Shown: positions 1 through 8,896, counted from the stretch's first letter. The stretch is 62,360 bases of DNA from Mesobacterium pallidum (GCF_019966535.1 NZ_JAIMID010000025.1:1-62360), one strand, 5' to 3'. Notes: a model not told the origin generated them from the letters alone. Numbers and translations are program-made.

Positions 1-77
1 CACCCGCGCGGCGCACCCGCCCCCGTCACGCCCCCCGATGCAACCCCCGCGATTGCCACGCCGGCCGGCGGCCGCGG
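1..77. repeat. Terminal overlap, left copy (circular junction)
   Basis: These 77 bases are identical to 62284-62360. An exact end-to-end overlap of this size is what a short-read assembler leaves on a circular contig. The circle is then 62,283 bp, and position 77 continues the sequence read at 62360. Confidence 0.93.
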
Positions 78-81
78 ATGA
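1..81 (+). CDS. Small ORF crossing the circle junction, 3' part
   Basis: When the ends are joined, the frame opened by ATG at 62041 runs through the overlap and stops at TGA 79-81, giving about 107 aa. Only the last codons lie here. The end of the protein is rich in Pro, Ala and Gly and has no domain I recognise. The stop is 92 bp before the (2Fe-2S) subunit gene, so it could lead that operon. See 62041-62360 for the 5' part. Confidence 0.4.
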   Translation, partial: HPRGAPAPVTPPDATPAIATPAGGRG

Positions 82-173
82 CCCATACCGACGACCCCGC
101 CGGATCCTCCGCTGCGGGGCGCATGCCCCCGGCGCACATCATCGCCGCCAATTGACCTGACAGGAGTCCTTTC

Positions 174-635
174 ATGACGATCAAGCTCAACATCAACGCT
201 TCCATGGTCGAGGTCGATGCCGACCCCGACATGCCCCTGCTCTGGGCGATCCGCGACACGCTGGGCCTGACCGGCACCAAGTTCGGCTGCGGCGTCGGCT
301 CCTGCGGGGCCTGCACCGTGCATCTTGACGGCGTGGCCGTGCGGTCCTGCCAGACCTTGATCGGCGACGTGGGCGAGGCAAAGATCACCACGATCGAGGC
401 GGTCGGCGGCAAGGCGGGCGCCGCCGTGCAGCAGGCCTGGGCCGAGATGGACGTGGTGCAATGCGGCTACTGCCAGTCGGGCCAGATCATGCAGGCGGTG
501 AGCCTGCTGACCGACAACCCCAAGCCCACGCCCGAGGATATCGACGCCGAGATGTGGGGCAACGTCTGCCGCTGCGCCACCTACCAACGCATCCGCGCCG
601 CCATCGCGCGCGCCTCTGACATCATGGAGGCCTGA
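174..635 (+). CDS. (2Fe-2S) small subunit of a xanthine-oxidase-family molybdenum hydroxylase (IorA-like)
   Basis: 153 aa, the usual length of isoquinoline 1-oxidoreductase alpha/CoxS-type subunits. It passes electrons from the Mo site of the partner through two [2Fe-2S] clusters. The N-terminal plant-ferredoxin fold has Cys39, Cys44, Cys47 and Cys59 (motif GCGVGSCGAC). The C-terminal helical domain has Cys97, Cys100, Cys132 and Cys134 (QCGYC and CRC). ATG 174 is preceded by an AGGAG-like site. The stop is one base before the large-subunit ATG at 637, so the two are co-translated. No FAD subunit is present, which is typical of the Ior-type branch that donates to cytochromes rather than NAD. 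A paralog lies at 61128-61580. The substrate cannot be read from the sequence. Confidence 0.93.
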   Translation: MTIKLNINASMVEVDADPDMPLLWAIRDTLGLTGTKFGCGVGSCGACTVHLDGVAVRSCQTLIGDVGEAKITTIEAVGGKAGAAVQQAWAEMDVVQCGYCQSGQIMQAVSLLTDNPKPTPEDIDAEMWGNVCRCATYQRIRAAIARASDIMEA

Positions 636-636
636 G

Positions 637-2823
637 ATGACCACCAACCTCACCCGCCGCGGCTTTCTGGCCGCCTCTGCCGCAACCGCCGGCACCCTCG
701 TGATCGGCGCCCTGCCGGATGGCGCGCTCGCCTCCGACACGGCCTCCGGTCCGGCCGGTTTCACCCCCTTCGTGCGCATCGACGCGGATGGCCGCATCAC
801 CGTGGTCGTCAAGCATTTCGAGATGGGACAGGGCACCAGCACCGGCCTGCCGACGCTCGTGGCCGAAGAGCTGAACGCCGACCTGTCCGAGATCCTCGTG
901 GAGTTCGCGCCCGTCGATTCGGCCTACAACAACCTCTTCCTGGGCGCGCAGCTGACCGGCGGCTCGACCGCCATGGCCAACAGCTACATGCAGTATCGCC
1001 AGGCCGGCGCCGCCGCCCGCGACGTGCTGCTGCAAGCCGCCGCGAATGAATGGGGCGTGGATGCCGCCGAGCTGAGCCTCGACAATGGCACGATCAGCGG
1101 CGCGGGCCAGTCCGGCCTGATCGGCGATTTCGTCGCGGCCGCCTCGAAACTCGAGCTGCCCGCGGAACCGCGGATCAAGGACGCCGCCGACTTCCGCCTG
1201 ATCGGCAACCCCGCCGCCCGCCGCACCGACACGCCCGCCAAGATCAACGGCAGCGCCAAGTTCGGCATGGACGTGCAACTGCCCGGCCAGATCATCGCGG
1301 TGGTCATGCGCCCGCCCCGCATGGGCGCGAAGCTTTCCAGCTTCGACGCCTCGGGCGCGTCTGCCGTCAAGGGCTTCATCGACGCCAAGGCGCGCGAGAA
1401 CGGCATGGGCGTCGTGGTCTATGCCACGAACACCTGGGCCGCCTTCCAGGCCCGCGACGCGATCACGGCCGACTGGGACATGTCCGGCACCGACGGCCGC
1501 AGCCAGGACGCCATCCGCGCCGACATGATGGCCACGGTCGCCGCCACGCCCGAATACGAAGCCCGCGCCGACAAGCCTCGGGCCGAGGTGGCCGCCGCCA
1601 TCGACGGCGCGGCCACCGTCGTCGAGGGGGAATACTTCTTCCCCTCCCTCGCCCATGCCCCGATGGAGCCGCTCAACTGCACGGTCGAACCCGACGGCAA
1701 CGGCGGCGTGGTGCTGCATGACGGCTGCCAGTTCCCGACCATGGCCCATGCCATGGTGGCGATGACGCTGGGGCTCGAGCCGTCGAAGGTCGCGATCCGC
1801 ACCTATTACGCGGGCGGGTCCTTTGGTCGCCGCGCCAATACCGACGCCGATTACCAGGTCGAGGCGGCCGAGGCGTTCAAGCTTTCGGACGGCACCCGGC
1901 CGGTCAAGATGGTCCATTCGCGCGAAGATGACATCAAGGGCGGCTACTATCGCCCCGCCTTTGCCCACAAGGCCCGCCTCGGGCTGGACGGGACCGGCAC
2001 CATCATCGCCTGGGATCACCAGCTGGCCGGGCAATCCATCGCCAAGGGCACGCCCTTCGAAGCAGCGATCGTCCAGAACGGGGTCGATGCGCTTTCGGTC
2101 GAAGGGGTGCGCGACACCGGCTATGCGGTGGGCGACATGTTCGTCGGGCTGACCGATGAAAAGCCGCTGTCCAAGATCCTCTGGTGGCGCTCGGTCGGGC
2201 ACAGCCACACCGCCTACGCGATGGAGACGATGATCGACAAGGCCGCCCGCGCGGTGGGCCAGGACCCGGTCGCGTTCCGCCTCAAGCACCTGGCCGGCGA
2301 CGGCCCAGACCAGCGGCGCCTGTCGGGTGTGCTAAAGGCGGTGGCCGAGGCTTCGGGCTGGGACACCCCCGTGGCCGAAGGCCGCGCCCGCGGCGTCGCG
2401 GTGCACAAGTCCTTCAACACCTATGTCGCCGAGGTGGTCGAGGTGTCGCGCTCGGGCTCGGGCATCAAGGTCGAAAAGGTCACCTGCGCCGTCGATTGCG
2501 GCGTGGCGGTGAACCCGGACGTGATCAAGGCGCAGATGGAAAGCGGCATCGGCTACGGCCTGGGCCACGTGATGCGCGACGCGATCACCTTCGACGGGGG
2601 CGAGGTGGCGCAGTCCAACTTCCCCGATTACGAGCCGCTGCGCATCTCTGACATCGGCGCCATCGAGGTGGTGATCGTGCCTTCGACCGAGGCACCCACC
2701 GGCGTGGGCGAGCCGGCCGTGCCGCCCTCGGGCCCGGCGCTGGCCAATGCCATCGCGGCGCTCACGCCCGATGCCGCGCTCTCGGCCCTGCCGCTCGAGG
2801 CGAACGGGCTCAGCTTTGCCTGA
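637..2823 (+). CDS. Molybdopterin-binding large subunit of a xanthine-oxidase-family hydroxylase (IorB-like)
   Basis: 728 aa. The N-terminus carries a twin-arginine signal (LTRRGFLAAS, Arg at 7-8) and an Ala-rich hydrophobic stretch, so the folded complex is probably exported to the periplasm with its small subunit. The body matches the aldehyde/xanthine dehydrogenase Mo-cofactor domain organisation of the single-chain IorB type. Near the C-terminus the motif GVGEPAVPPSGPALANAI holds the Glu expected to be the catalytic base in this superfamily. Preceded directly by the (2Fe-2S) subunit gene. The reaction class is hydroxylation of an aromatic N-heterocycle or oxidation of an aldehyde; the exact substrate is unknown. 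A diverged paralog (769 aa) is encoded at 58814-61123 on the other strand. Confidence 0.92.
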   Translation: MTTNLTRRGFLAASAATAGTLVIGALPDGALASDTASGPAGFTPFVRIDADGRITVVVKHFEMGQGTSTGLPTLVAEELNADLSEILVEFAPVDSAYNNLFLGAQLTGGSTAMANSYMQYRQAGAAARDVLLQAAANEWGVDAAELSLDNGTISGAGQSGLIGDFVAAASKLELPAEPRIKDAADFRLIGNPAARRTDTPAKINGSAKFGMDVQLPGQIIAVVMRPPRMGAKLSSFDASGASAVKGFIDAKARENGMGVVVYATNTWAAFQARDAITADWDMSGTDGRSQDAIRADMMATVAATPEYEARADKPRAEVAAAIDGAATVVEGEYFFPSLAHAPMEPLNCTVEPDGNGGVVLHDGCQFPTMAHAMVAMTLGLEPSKVAIRTYYAGGSFGRRANTDADYQVEAAEAFKLSDGTRPVKMVHSREDDIKGGYYRPAFAHKARLGLDGTGTIIAWDHQLAGQSIAKGTPFEAAIVQNGVDALSVEGVRDTGYAVGDMFVGLTDEKPLSKILWWRSVGHSHTAYAMETMIDKAARAVGQDPVAFRLKHLAGDGPDQRRLSGVLKAVAEASGWDTPVAEGRARGVAVHKSFNTYVAEVVEVSRSGSGIKVEKVTCAVDCGVAVNPDVIKAQMESGIGYGLGHVMRDAITFDGGEVAQSNFPDYEPLRISDIGAIEVVIVPSTEAPTGVGEPAVPPSGPALANAIAALTPDAALSALPLEANGLSFA

Positions 2824-2834
2824 CTGACCCTCCT

Positions 2835-2862
2835 GCCCCGCGCGGATCGCTTCGCGCGGGGC
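2835..2862 (+). terminator. Hairpin after the molybdenum hydroxylase pair
   Basis: Perfect 10-bp arms GCCCCGCGCG (2835-2844) and CGCGCGGGGC (2853-2862) around an 8-nt loop, 11 bp after the stop codon. There is no T-run, so it may be a pause or Rho-assisted end, or an mRNA 3' stabiliser. Confidence 0.5.
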
Positions 2863-2876
2863 CAGCCATGGCGGCA

Positions 2877-2891
2877 TTAACCGGCCCTTCA
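2877..2891 (+). promoter_or_regulatory. Possible CtrA-type site upstream of the RTX gene
   Basis: Reads TTAA, 7 bases, TTCA. The CtrA consensus in alphaproteobacteria is TTAA-N7-TTAA, so this is one base off a full site. It lies about 65 bp before the chosen RTX start. Short motif, so weak evidence on its own. Confidence 0.25.
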
Positions 2892-2955
2892 ACCCTCTCG
2901 GCGATTGTCGGGGCAAAGCGCCCTGCGTAAGGGCGAGATTCCAGGCCGGTCAAAG

Positions 2956-5895
2956 ATGGCAACCTACAGCTTCATCGGCTTTGCCCCCAGCGCGATCGTC
3001 TGGATGGGTGGCTCGAACTACATGCTCGATCCCGACTGGGATTCGACGGTGGATGGCTACAGCTTCGAATTCACCGACGACGACGCCAATGCCGATGGCG
3101 ACAGCGCCGCCAACAATGTCGGCAACGACGGCAACCAGACGCTGGTGGTGCGCGATGCCTCGGGCACCGTGGTTGCCAGCGGTACGGGCTATCTCGAGGA
3201 CGGCTATACCTATACCGACTCGAACGGCGTCGTGCAGACGGTCTATTCCGTGCAGATCGCGGGCGGGCCGGTGCTGGGCTACATCGGCACCGCCTTCCTG
3301 CCGCCCGGCGCGGTGATGACCTGGACAGGCTCGTCCAACACCGTCTCGGTGCCCTACGCCAACCTGCATTCGAACGTCTACGATCCGGACAATTCCGATT
3401 ACCTCCAGGGCGGGTCCAACGCCGATTCCTTCAAGGCCGGTGAAGGCAGCGACACGATCGAATCCGGGGCGGGCGCGGATACCATCGACGGTGGCTCGGG
3501 CAACGACCTGATCCACTACGGCCAGGGCGGCGCGGATTCCACCAAGGGGTCGAGCGTCATGGGCGGAGATGGCGACGACACCATCGACGACGTCGCCGGT
3601 ATCAACAGCTGGGTCTACAACGACACGCTCGACGGCGGGGCCGGGAATGACCAGATCTATGCCGGCGCGGGCAACGACCTGGTCTATGGCGGCACCGGCA
3701 ACGATTTCGTCGCGGGCGAAGGCGACCAGGACACCATCCATGGCGGCGACGGCAACGACACGCTGCAGGGCGATGACGGCAACGACCTGATCTACGGCGA
3801 CGCGGGAAGCGACACGCTGATGGGAGGGTCGGGCAACGACACCTTGCACGGCGGAGACGGCACCGATGACCTGTTCGGCGACATCGGCAATGACGTGCTC
3901 CATGGCGAGGCGGATGCCGACTCGTTCTATTTCAACGACGGCTGGGGCGCCGACACGATCTACGGCGGCGCCACCGTCACCACCGGGCTCGACTGGGACA
4001 CGCTGAACTTCACCTACCACACTGCCGGCGGTCTGGTCGTCACCTTTGCCACCACCGGCGGCGGGACGGTCACCCAGACCACGAACACCGCGGTCTTCGA
4101 CGATATTGAGGCGGTGCGCGGCTCGGCTCAGAGCGATTCCATCGACGCCTCGGGCGACACGGTCGGGGTCTGGGCCGACATGGGCGACGGGGCGGACACC
4201 TTCGGCGGCGGGTCGGGCGCGGACACCGTGTTCGGCGGTGCCGGGAATGACACGATCTTCGGCGGGGCGGGCGATGACCTCCTCTCGGGCGGGGCCGGAA
4301 ACGACACGGTGCAGGGCGGATCGGGCGCCGACACCCTGTCGGGCGGGACCGGCCAGAACACGCTGATCGGCAATGACGATGCCGACACCTTCCTGCTGAG
4401 CAACACGGACGGGGCGACCAACATCTACGGCGGCGAAGGCGGCGCCGACTGGGACACGATCAGCCTCTCGGGCGGGTCGGTCACCGTCACCTGGACCGGG
4501 TGGGAGATGGGGACGATCACCTTCGACGGCGTCACCTTCCACAACTTCTGGGAGGTGGAGCAGGTAGTAGCCACCACATCTAGCGATGTGTTCGATGCCT
4601 CTGCCGCGCCGACCGGGGTCGTCATCTCGGGCCAGGGCGGCAATGACACGGTCATCGGCTCGGCCCATGCCGACGTCATCACCACCGGCAGCGGGGCCGA
4701 CAGCATCTCGGGTGGGGCCGGGGACGACACGATCACCGCTGGCGACGGGGCAAACACGATCTCGGGCGGGGATGGTGCCGACGTGATCACCAGCGGCTCC
4801 GGGGCCGATACGATCGACGGCGGGGCCGGTGCGGATACCATCGACGCAGGCGGCGGAGACGACCTGATCGCCGGCGGCACAGGCGACGATTCGATCACCA
4901 CGGGCACCGGGGTCGACACGCTCGATCTCGACCCCGGCGGCGGCAGCGACATCGTCACCGATTTCGACATGACCGACGACGGGTCGGGTTTCACCATCGA
5001 CCAGTTGGACGTGTCGGACCTGACCGATGGCAGCGGCGGGCCGGTCTATTCCTGGGACGTCACGGTCACGGATGACGGCAGCGGCAACGCGGTCCTGACC
5101 TTCCCCGGCGGCGAAAGCGTCACCCTGCTGGGCGTCTCCCCGGCGCAGGTCTCGACCGCGCCGCAGATGTACGCCATGGGCATCCCCTGCATCGTCTCGG
5201 GCATGCGCGTGGACACGACCGAAGGCCCCGTCGCGGTCGAAGAGCTGCGCGCCGGCGCCTTCGTACGCACCCGCGACGGCCCCCCGCGCCAGGTCCTCTG
5301 GACCGGCCACCGCACGGTCACCCATGACGAGATGCGCGCCAATCGCCGTCTTTGCCCGATCGAGATCCGCCCCGGTGCCCTTGGCAATCCGGGGCCGCTG
5401 CTGCTGTCGGGCCAGCATTGCCTGTGGGTCCCGTCCGAGGCCCCTGCCCCGGCGTCTCCGGCGTCACCGGGCCCCTTGCACGGGCCAGTCGGGACCTCGG
5501 CCGCCCTCGCCTCGCTGTCCCAATTGGCCCATGTCGGCGCCCTGGTCCGCGCCCGCCATCTGGCCCTCACCGGCTGGGGCGGCGCCCGGATCATGCGCGG
5601 CAAGCGGGGCTGCACCTACCACCATGTGCTCCTCGACGCCCATGCGCTGATCCGGGTCGAGGGCGCCTGGGTCGAATCCTTCTGGCCCGGCCCGATGGGC
5701 TTTGCCGCGCTGGACGATGCGCATCGCCGGTCGATCCTGCTTGAGCGACCGGACCTTGCGCGGGGACTGCTGGGCTTTGCCTCGGTCGAGGCCAGCTATG
5801 GCCCGCAGGTCCGCCGGGTGGTCCGCAAAACGCAGCTGGATCGGGCGGATTGCGTCGCCTGGTCCCGCCTCTGCCGCGAGATGGCCGGGCCCTGA
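2956..5895 (+). CDS. Secreted RTX (hemolysin-type Ca-binding) protein with C-terminal Hint domain
   Basis: 979 aa from ATG 2956; an upstream TTG at 2905 stays in frame but adds a Lys/Arg-rich stretch unlike the family N-terminus. Residues 1-150 form an Asp-rich head. Residues about 150-660 contain many GGxGxDxL/I nonapeptides (GGSGNDTLHGGDG type), which form Ca-binding beta-rolls and are the hallmark of type I-secreted proteins. At about 743-900 is a Hint-type domain beginning with Cys (PCIVSGMRV, then a VAVEELRAG motif), as in Rhodobacteraceae Hint_2 proteins, suggesting self-processing or anchoring. No type I ABC exporter is encoded nearby. Possible roles are adhesin or matrix protein. It ends next to the first parS site and converges on parB. 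Confidence 0.85.
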   Translation: MATYSFIGFAPSAIVWMGGSNYMLDPDWDSTVDGYSFEFTDDDANADGDSAANNVGNDGNQTLVVRDASGTVVASGTGYLEDGYTYTDSNGVVQTVYSVQIAGGPVLGYIGTAFLPPGAVMTWTGSSNTVSVPYANLHSNVYDPDNSDYLQGGSNADSFKAGEGSDTIESGAGADTIDGGSGNDLIHYGQGGADSTKGSSVMGGDGDDTIDDVAGINSWVYNDTLDGGAGNDQIYAGAGNDLVYGGTGNDFVAGEGDQDTIHGGDGNDTLQGDDGNDLIYGDAGSDTLMGGSGNDTLHGGDGTDDLFGDIGNDVLHGEADADSFYFNDGWGADTIYGGATVTTGLDWDTLNFTYHTAGGLVVTFATTGGGTVTQTTNTAVFDDIEAVRGSAQSDSIDASGDTVGVWADMGDGADTFGGGSGADTVFGGAGNDTIFGGAGDDLLSGGAGNDTVQGGSGADTLSGGTGQNTLIGNDDADTFLLSNTDGATNIYGGEGGADWDTISLSGGSVTVTWTGWEMGTITFDGVTFHNFWEVEQVVATTSSDVFDASAAPTGVVISGQGGNDTVIGSAHADVITTGSGADSISGGAGDDTITAGDGANTISGGDGADVITSGSGADTIDGGAGADTIDAGGGDDLIAGGTGDDSITTGTGVDTLDLDPGGGSDIVTDFDMTDDGSGFTIDQLDVSDLTDGSGGPVYSWDVTVTDDGSGNAVLTFPGGESVTLLGVSPAQVSTAPQMYAMGIPCIVSGMRVDTTEGPVAVEELRAGAFVRTRDGPPRQVLWTGHRTVTHDEMRANRRLCPIEIRPGALGNPGPLLLSGQHCLWVPSEAPAPASPASPGPLHGPVGTSAALASLSQLAHVGALVRARHLALTGWGGARIMRGKRGCTYHHVLLDAHALIRVEGAWVESFWPGPMGFAALDDAHRRSILLERPDLARGLLGFASVEASYGPQVRRVVRKTQLDRADCVAWSRLCREMAGP

Positions 5896-5902
5896 GCCAA
5901 GC

Positions 5903-5919
5903 GGTTTCGCCACGAAACC
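5903..5919. promoter_or_regulatory. parS: parS-like palindrome 1
   Basis: GGTTTCGCCACGAAACC: 7-bp perfect arms around 3 nt. It shares both arms with copies at 5974 and 7751 and resembles the chromosomal ParB site TGTTTCACGTGAAACA. It sits 8 bp after the RTX stop. Confidence 0.75.
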
Positions 5920-5939
5920 CCTGCCCTTAATCAGAACGT

Positions 5940-5966
5940 AAAAGACCCGCCCAAGGTGGACGGGTC
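5940..5966 (-). terminator. Rho-independent terminator of parAB
   Basis: On the minus strand GACCCG (5966-5961) pairs with CGGGTC (5949-5944), with extra inner C-G pairs, followed directly by TTTT (5943-5940). It lies 25 bp past the parB stop, beyond parS site 2. Confidence 0.65.
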
Positions 5967-5973
5967 ATCATCG

Positions 5974-5990
5974 GGTTTCGTGACGAAACC
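5974..5990. promoter_or_regulatory. parS: parS-like palindrome 2
   Basis: GGTTTCGTGACGAAACC: same 7-bp arms as site 1, central TGA. It abuts the parB stop codon at 5991, inside the parAB transcript. Confidence 0.78.
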
Positions 5991-7073
5991 TCAGCCGCGC
6001 GACAGCAGCGCCTCGAGCTCGCTGGCCAGTTGCCGCACCATCTGCGCATCCAGCCGATCACCGCGCATGCGCAGCAGCCAGTCGCGCCCCTCCTGCTCCA
6101 CCGCGATCTCGACACCGCTGTCAGCGTACCGCGTCCGTCCGGCGGTCTCACGCTTGGGACGCCCGCCGCGGGAGGGATCGCGCGGGGCCACGTTCAGCCG
6201 CTCGATGGCGGCCAACAGGATCGCCCATTCCTCCTCGGCGCTTTCCGGCGTCACCTCGGCCAGCGCCTGGCGCAACCGGCTCTCGGCCCCGCCGCGCAGG
6301 GCAGTGGCCAAGGTCAACCCGTCCTTTTCCCGCAAGGATTCGGGGTAGACCAGCATGTCCCCCAATTCCTCGAAGATCATCGCGAAGGAGCGAATCTTGG
6401 ACCGCTTGGCCTTGGAGGCCGTGGCGAAGAGCGCATCCACCGCCGCCTCGGTGTTGACGAAGGCGCCCTCCTTGGCGGCCAGCACGGCGATGCGGCCGCG
6501 TTCGAAATGGCTGAGATTGGCGCGGACCTCGTTTTCCTCGACCATGGCGACGAAGGGGCCGCCCATCTCGTCCGGGTCGCGGATCACCGCCTTGATCGAC
6601 ACGTAGCGCATGTCGTCCCACATCTCGCGCAGGTCCCAGACGGCCTGGAAGCGCCGGTAGCCCGACAGGAGCCCGTAGCGCTTGCCGCCCTCGGGATCGG
6701 CGCGCTCGAAGACCTCGATCGGCAGGCGCAGCCCATGGGCCACGATGGAGCGTTTCAGCTCCTCCATCTCCTCGGCGTCGAGCGAGATACGGTCACGGAT
6801 CAGCGCGCCGGGGTCGATTTCGTCCAGCGGGATCTCGGTGATCAGAAGGCCCTGGTCCTCGGCCATGCGCAGCCGGTCGGCATCATCCCGGTCGCGCCGC
6901 GCCCGGGCCCGTTCCTCGGCCGAGCGCAGATCGCCCGCCTGGGCGCTGTCGGCGGCCACCTGGGCGATGGGGGCGGACATGGGACCGCGCGCGCCGGGGA
7001 CCTGGCGGAACTCCTCCTCCAGCCGGGTCATGTCGGCGGCGCTGGGGGCCTCGAGCTTGCGACGTTTTGCCAT
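5991..7073 (-). CDS. parB: Plasmid partition protein ParB
   Basis: 360 aa. ParB binds parS DNA and, as a CTP-dependent clamp, spreads to form the partition complex moved by ParA. The N-terminal ParB/Sulfiredoxin-like domain (about 80-200) shows the GxRRxxA-type nucleotide motif (GYRRFQA, 138-144) and the ENxxR motif (ENEVR, 180-184). A helix-turn-helix region rich in Lys/Arg follows (about 200-250). The C-terminal part would dimerise. It starts 3 bp after parA ends, so the two form one operon. Three near-identical palindromes around it are the likely binding sites. Confidence 0.93.
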   Translation of the reverse strand: MAKRRKLEAPSAADMTRLEEEFRQVPGARGPMSAPIAQVAADSAQAGDLRSAEERARARRDRDDADRLRMAEDQGLLITEIPLDEIDPGALIRDRISLDAEEMEELKRSIVAHGLRLPIEVFERADPEGGKRYGLLSGYRRFQAVWDLREMWDDMRYVSIKAVIRDPDEMGGPFVAMVEENEVRANLSHFERGRIAVLAAKEGAFVNTEAAVDALFATASKAKRSKIRSFAMIFEELGDMLVYPESLREKDGLTLATALRGGAESRLRQALAEVTPESAEEEWAILLAAIERLNVAPRDPSRGGRPKRETAGRTRYADSGVEIAVEQEGRDWLLRMRGDRLDAQMVRQLASELEALLSRG

Positions 7074-7076
7074 TTG

Positions 7077-8462
7077 TTACGCCTCCTGTGCCATCTGCAT
7101 GTCGCGCCACCAGGAGCCGAGGATCAGCGATTTCACCTCGGCCCAGGTGCCATCGAAGGTCTCGCGCCCGCGCACGTAGGTCTCGCGGTTGAAGTCACGG
7201 TAATCAGTCTCGTAGATGCCCGAGACCTGCTCGCCGGCCTGGCCGACCATCGCGGTCATTTCCTGCCGGTAGGCGGTCATGAAGTCGCCGAAATAGGCCT
7301 GGATCACGTTGGCCAGGTCGGTCTGCTGGGCGGCGTCGAACCGGGTGATGATGGCCCGCACCGCGTCCCATTCGAAGCGCACCTCGGGCAGGCCATCGCG
7401 GCGGCGGATGCGGTTCTCGCCATCCTCGATCGAGGCGAAGGTGGAGTAGATCATGTCGAAGAAGCGCCCGGTACTGTCGAATTCCAGGAAAGACGCGCCG
7501 AGCGGGACCAGCAGAATGTCGGCCGCGGCCAGGGCGTTGATCGTCAGGTAGCCGAGGGCAGGGGGGGTATCGAGGATCACGATGTCATAGGCGTCGAGCA
7601 GCCCGTCCCCGTCCAGCGCGTTCTGCAGCGCGTCCCAAAGCGGCCAGGAGCGGTGCTGCATGCGCCAGACCGGCACCTGGAACTCGGCCCAATAAAGGTT
7701 CAACTGCGCGCCGATCAGGTCGATGTTCGGCCAATGGGTCTTCTGCACGAGGTTTCGTGGCGAAACCTCCAGCGCCTCGGTCAGGGTTTCGTCGAAAGGG
7801 TGGGGCGGCTGGCCGGCGGCCTCGCGCACCGCGTTCTCAGCCGTCAGGGACTTGGCGAAGTCGCGGGCGATGAGGGGGAAGGCGGTCTGCCATTCGTCCT
7901 CGACCTTGCCGCCCATGATCGAGGTCATGGAGCCCTGGGAATCGAGGTCGATCACCAGCACCTTGTAGCCGTCGAGCGCGGCGGACATGGCCAGATGCGC
8001 GGCGGTAGACGTTTTGCCGACGCCGCCTTTGAAATTGGCCACGGCCACGACCTTGGCCGGCAGCCCCTCGGGCCGCCAGGACTTGTAGGCCTTGCCGGCC
8101 GAGCCCTCGGTGGCAAAGTGGTCGCGGATCGCCAGCACCTCTTCGAGGGTGAACCACTTGGCGCCGGCCTCGCCCTCGCCCTGGGGCAGGTCGGGATTGG
8201 CCTTGAGCACCCGGCGCAGATGGGCGGCGGCGACGGGGATCAGGTAGCGGCAGATCTCCCAGATCGAGAACTTTCGCAGCCGCTTGGTGCCGTCGGGCGC
8301 ATAGCCGCGGCGGGCGAGGTCATCGCGGCCCCGGCCCGCAAAGGCGGCGGCTTTCGCGAATCGCGCGGTTTCGATAGGGTCCGAGAGGCGACTGGCCGCC
8401 TGTTTCGGGTCAATATTGAAATAGGGGGGGAGATCCTGCTTGCCGGGCGTCTTGGGTGCCAT
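7077..8462 (-). CDS. parA: Plasmid partition ATPase ParA
   Basis: 461 aa from ATG 8462, chosen because GAGG lies about 8 bases upstream on the minus strand; longer in-frame starts at 8477 and 8564 lack such a site. The deviant Walker A motif KGGVGKTS is at 145-152 and the Walker A' Asp is in VIDLDSQGS at 171-179. The long N-terminus (1-140) includes a MerR/winged-helix-like stretch (SIWEICRYLIP), as in autoregulating type Ia ParA proteins. It drives plasmid segregation with ParB. A parS-like palindrome (7749-7769) is embedded in its coding sequence. Divergent from rep across the origin region. Confidence 0.94.
   Translation of the reverse strand: MAPKTPGKQDLPPYFNIDPKQAASRLSDPIETARFAKAAAFAGRGRDDLARRGYAPDGTKRLRKFSIWEICRYLIPVAAAHLRRVLKANPDLPQGEGEAGAKWFTLEEVLAIRDHFATEGSAGKAYKSWRPEGLPAKVVAVANFKGGVGKTSTAAHLAMSAALDGYKVLVIDLDSQGSMTSIMGGKVEDEWQTAFPLIARDFAKSLTAENAVREAAGQPPHPFDETLTEALEVSPRNLVQKTHWPNIDLIGAQLNLYWAEFQVPVWRMQHRSWPLWDALQNALDGDGLLDAYDIVILDTPPALGYLTINALAAADILLVPLGASFLEFDSTGRFFDMIYSTFASIEDGENRIRRRDGLPEVRFEWDAVRAIITRFDAAQQTDLANVIQAYFGDFMTAYRQEMTAMVGQAGEQVSGIYETDYRDFNRETYVRGRETFDGTWAEVKSLILGSWWRDMQMAQEA
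7749..7769. promoter_or_regulatory. parS: parS-like palindrome 3, inside parA
   Basis: Central GGTTTCGTGGCGAAACC (7751-7767) extended by GA and TC to 9-bp perfect arms. Same arms as the two sites beyond parB, but within the parA reading frame. Confidence 0.7.
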
Positions 8463-8480
8463 GTCCTGCCTCTGCATGTT

Positions 8481-8494
8481 CGCTATTTTTAGCG
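8481..8494. promoter_or_regulatory. Possible ParA operator
   Basis: CGCTA-TTTT-TAGCG, 5-bp arms, 19 bp upstream of the parA start. GCGATATCG and CTATCGC follow as further related half-sites. Position fits autoregulation by ParA. Confidence 0.4.
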
Positions 8495-8838
8495 ATATCG
8501 TCGAAACTATCGCACATGTTTCGCCCCAAGGGAATCTCGGAGACCAGCCTCCCTGCAGAATCAATGAGATTCACAAACCCACGTCGACGATGGTTTAGAA
8601 TACTATAAGTACTTTATTAGGTTTGACCCAAGTAAAATGTTATAAATCAATATGTTAACAATACTTCGGGACCAAGATACAGGGGCAGGAGCACCCGGGA
8701 GCAGGGCAAAGGGGACCCGGATACGGGACGAAGGGCTTCGATTCGCGGGAAAGCGGGCCGGATGAGTCGCAAATCAAGGGGTTTCGGCCAAGTTAGGGTC
8801 TGTTTTCGACTCCCTCATGTGAAGGTGCGGCAGGGGCA

Positions 8839-8896
8839 TCCCGTAGATGGGTTCCCTCGCGACATTCCGCGACGTCAATGGTACCCATCTACGGGA
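8839..8896. repeat. 14-bp inverted repeat in the rep leader
   Basis: TCCCGTAGATGGGT (8839-8852) and ACCCATCTACGGGA (8883-8896) are perfect complements separated by 30 nt. Candidate Rep-binding or copy-control site. Confidence 0.75.

Noticed and set aside
3400..4930. DNA tandem repeat or minisatellite
   Set aside because: The periodicity comes from the protein's Ca-binding nonapeptides; codons vary and there is no exact nucleotide repeat.
2950..5418. 822-aa open frame antisense to the RTX gene
   Set aside because: It mirrors the GGxGxD repeats in GC-rich DNA, has no family signature, and the plus-strand frame has clear RTX and Hint domains.
6030..8492. 820-aa plus-strand frame over parB and parA
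   Set aside because: Lacks any domain and overlaps two well-supported genes on the other strand.
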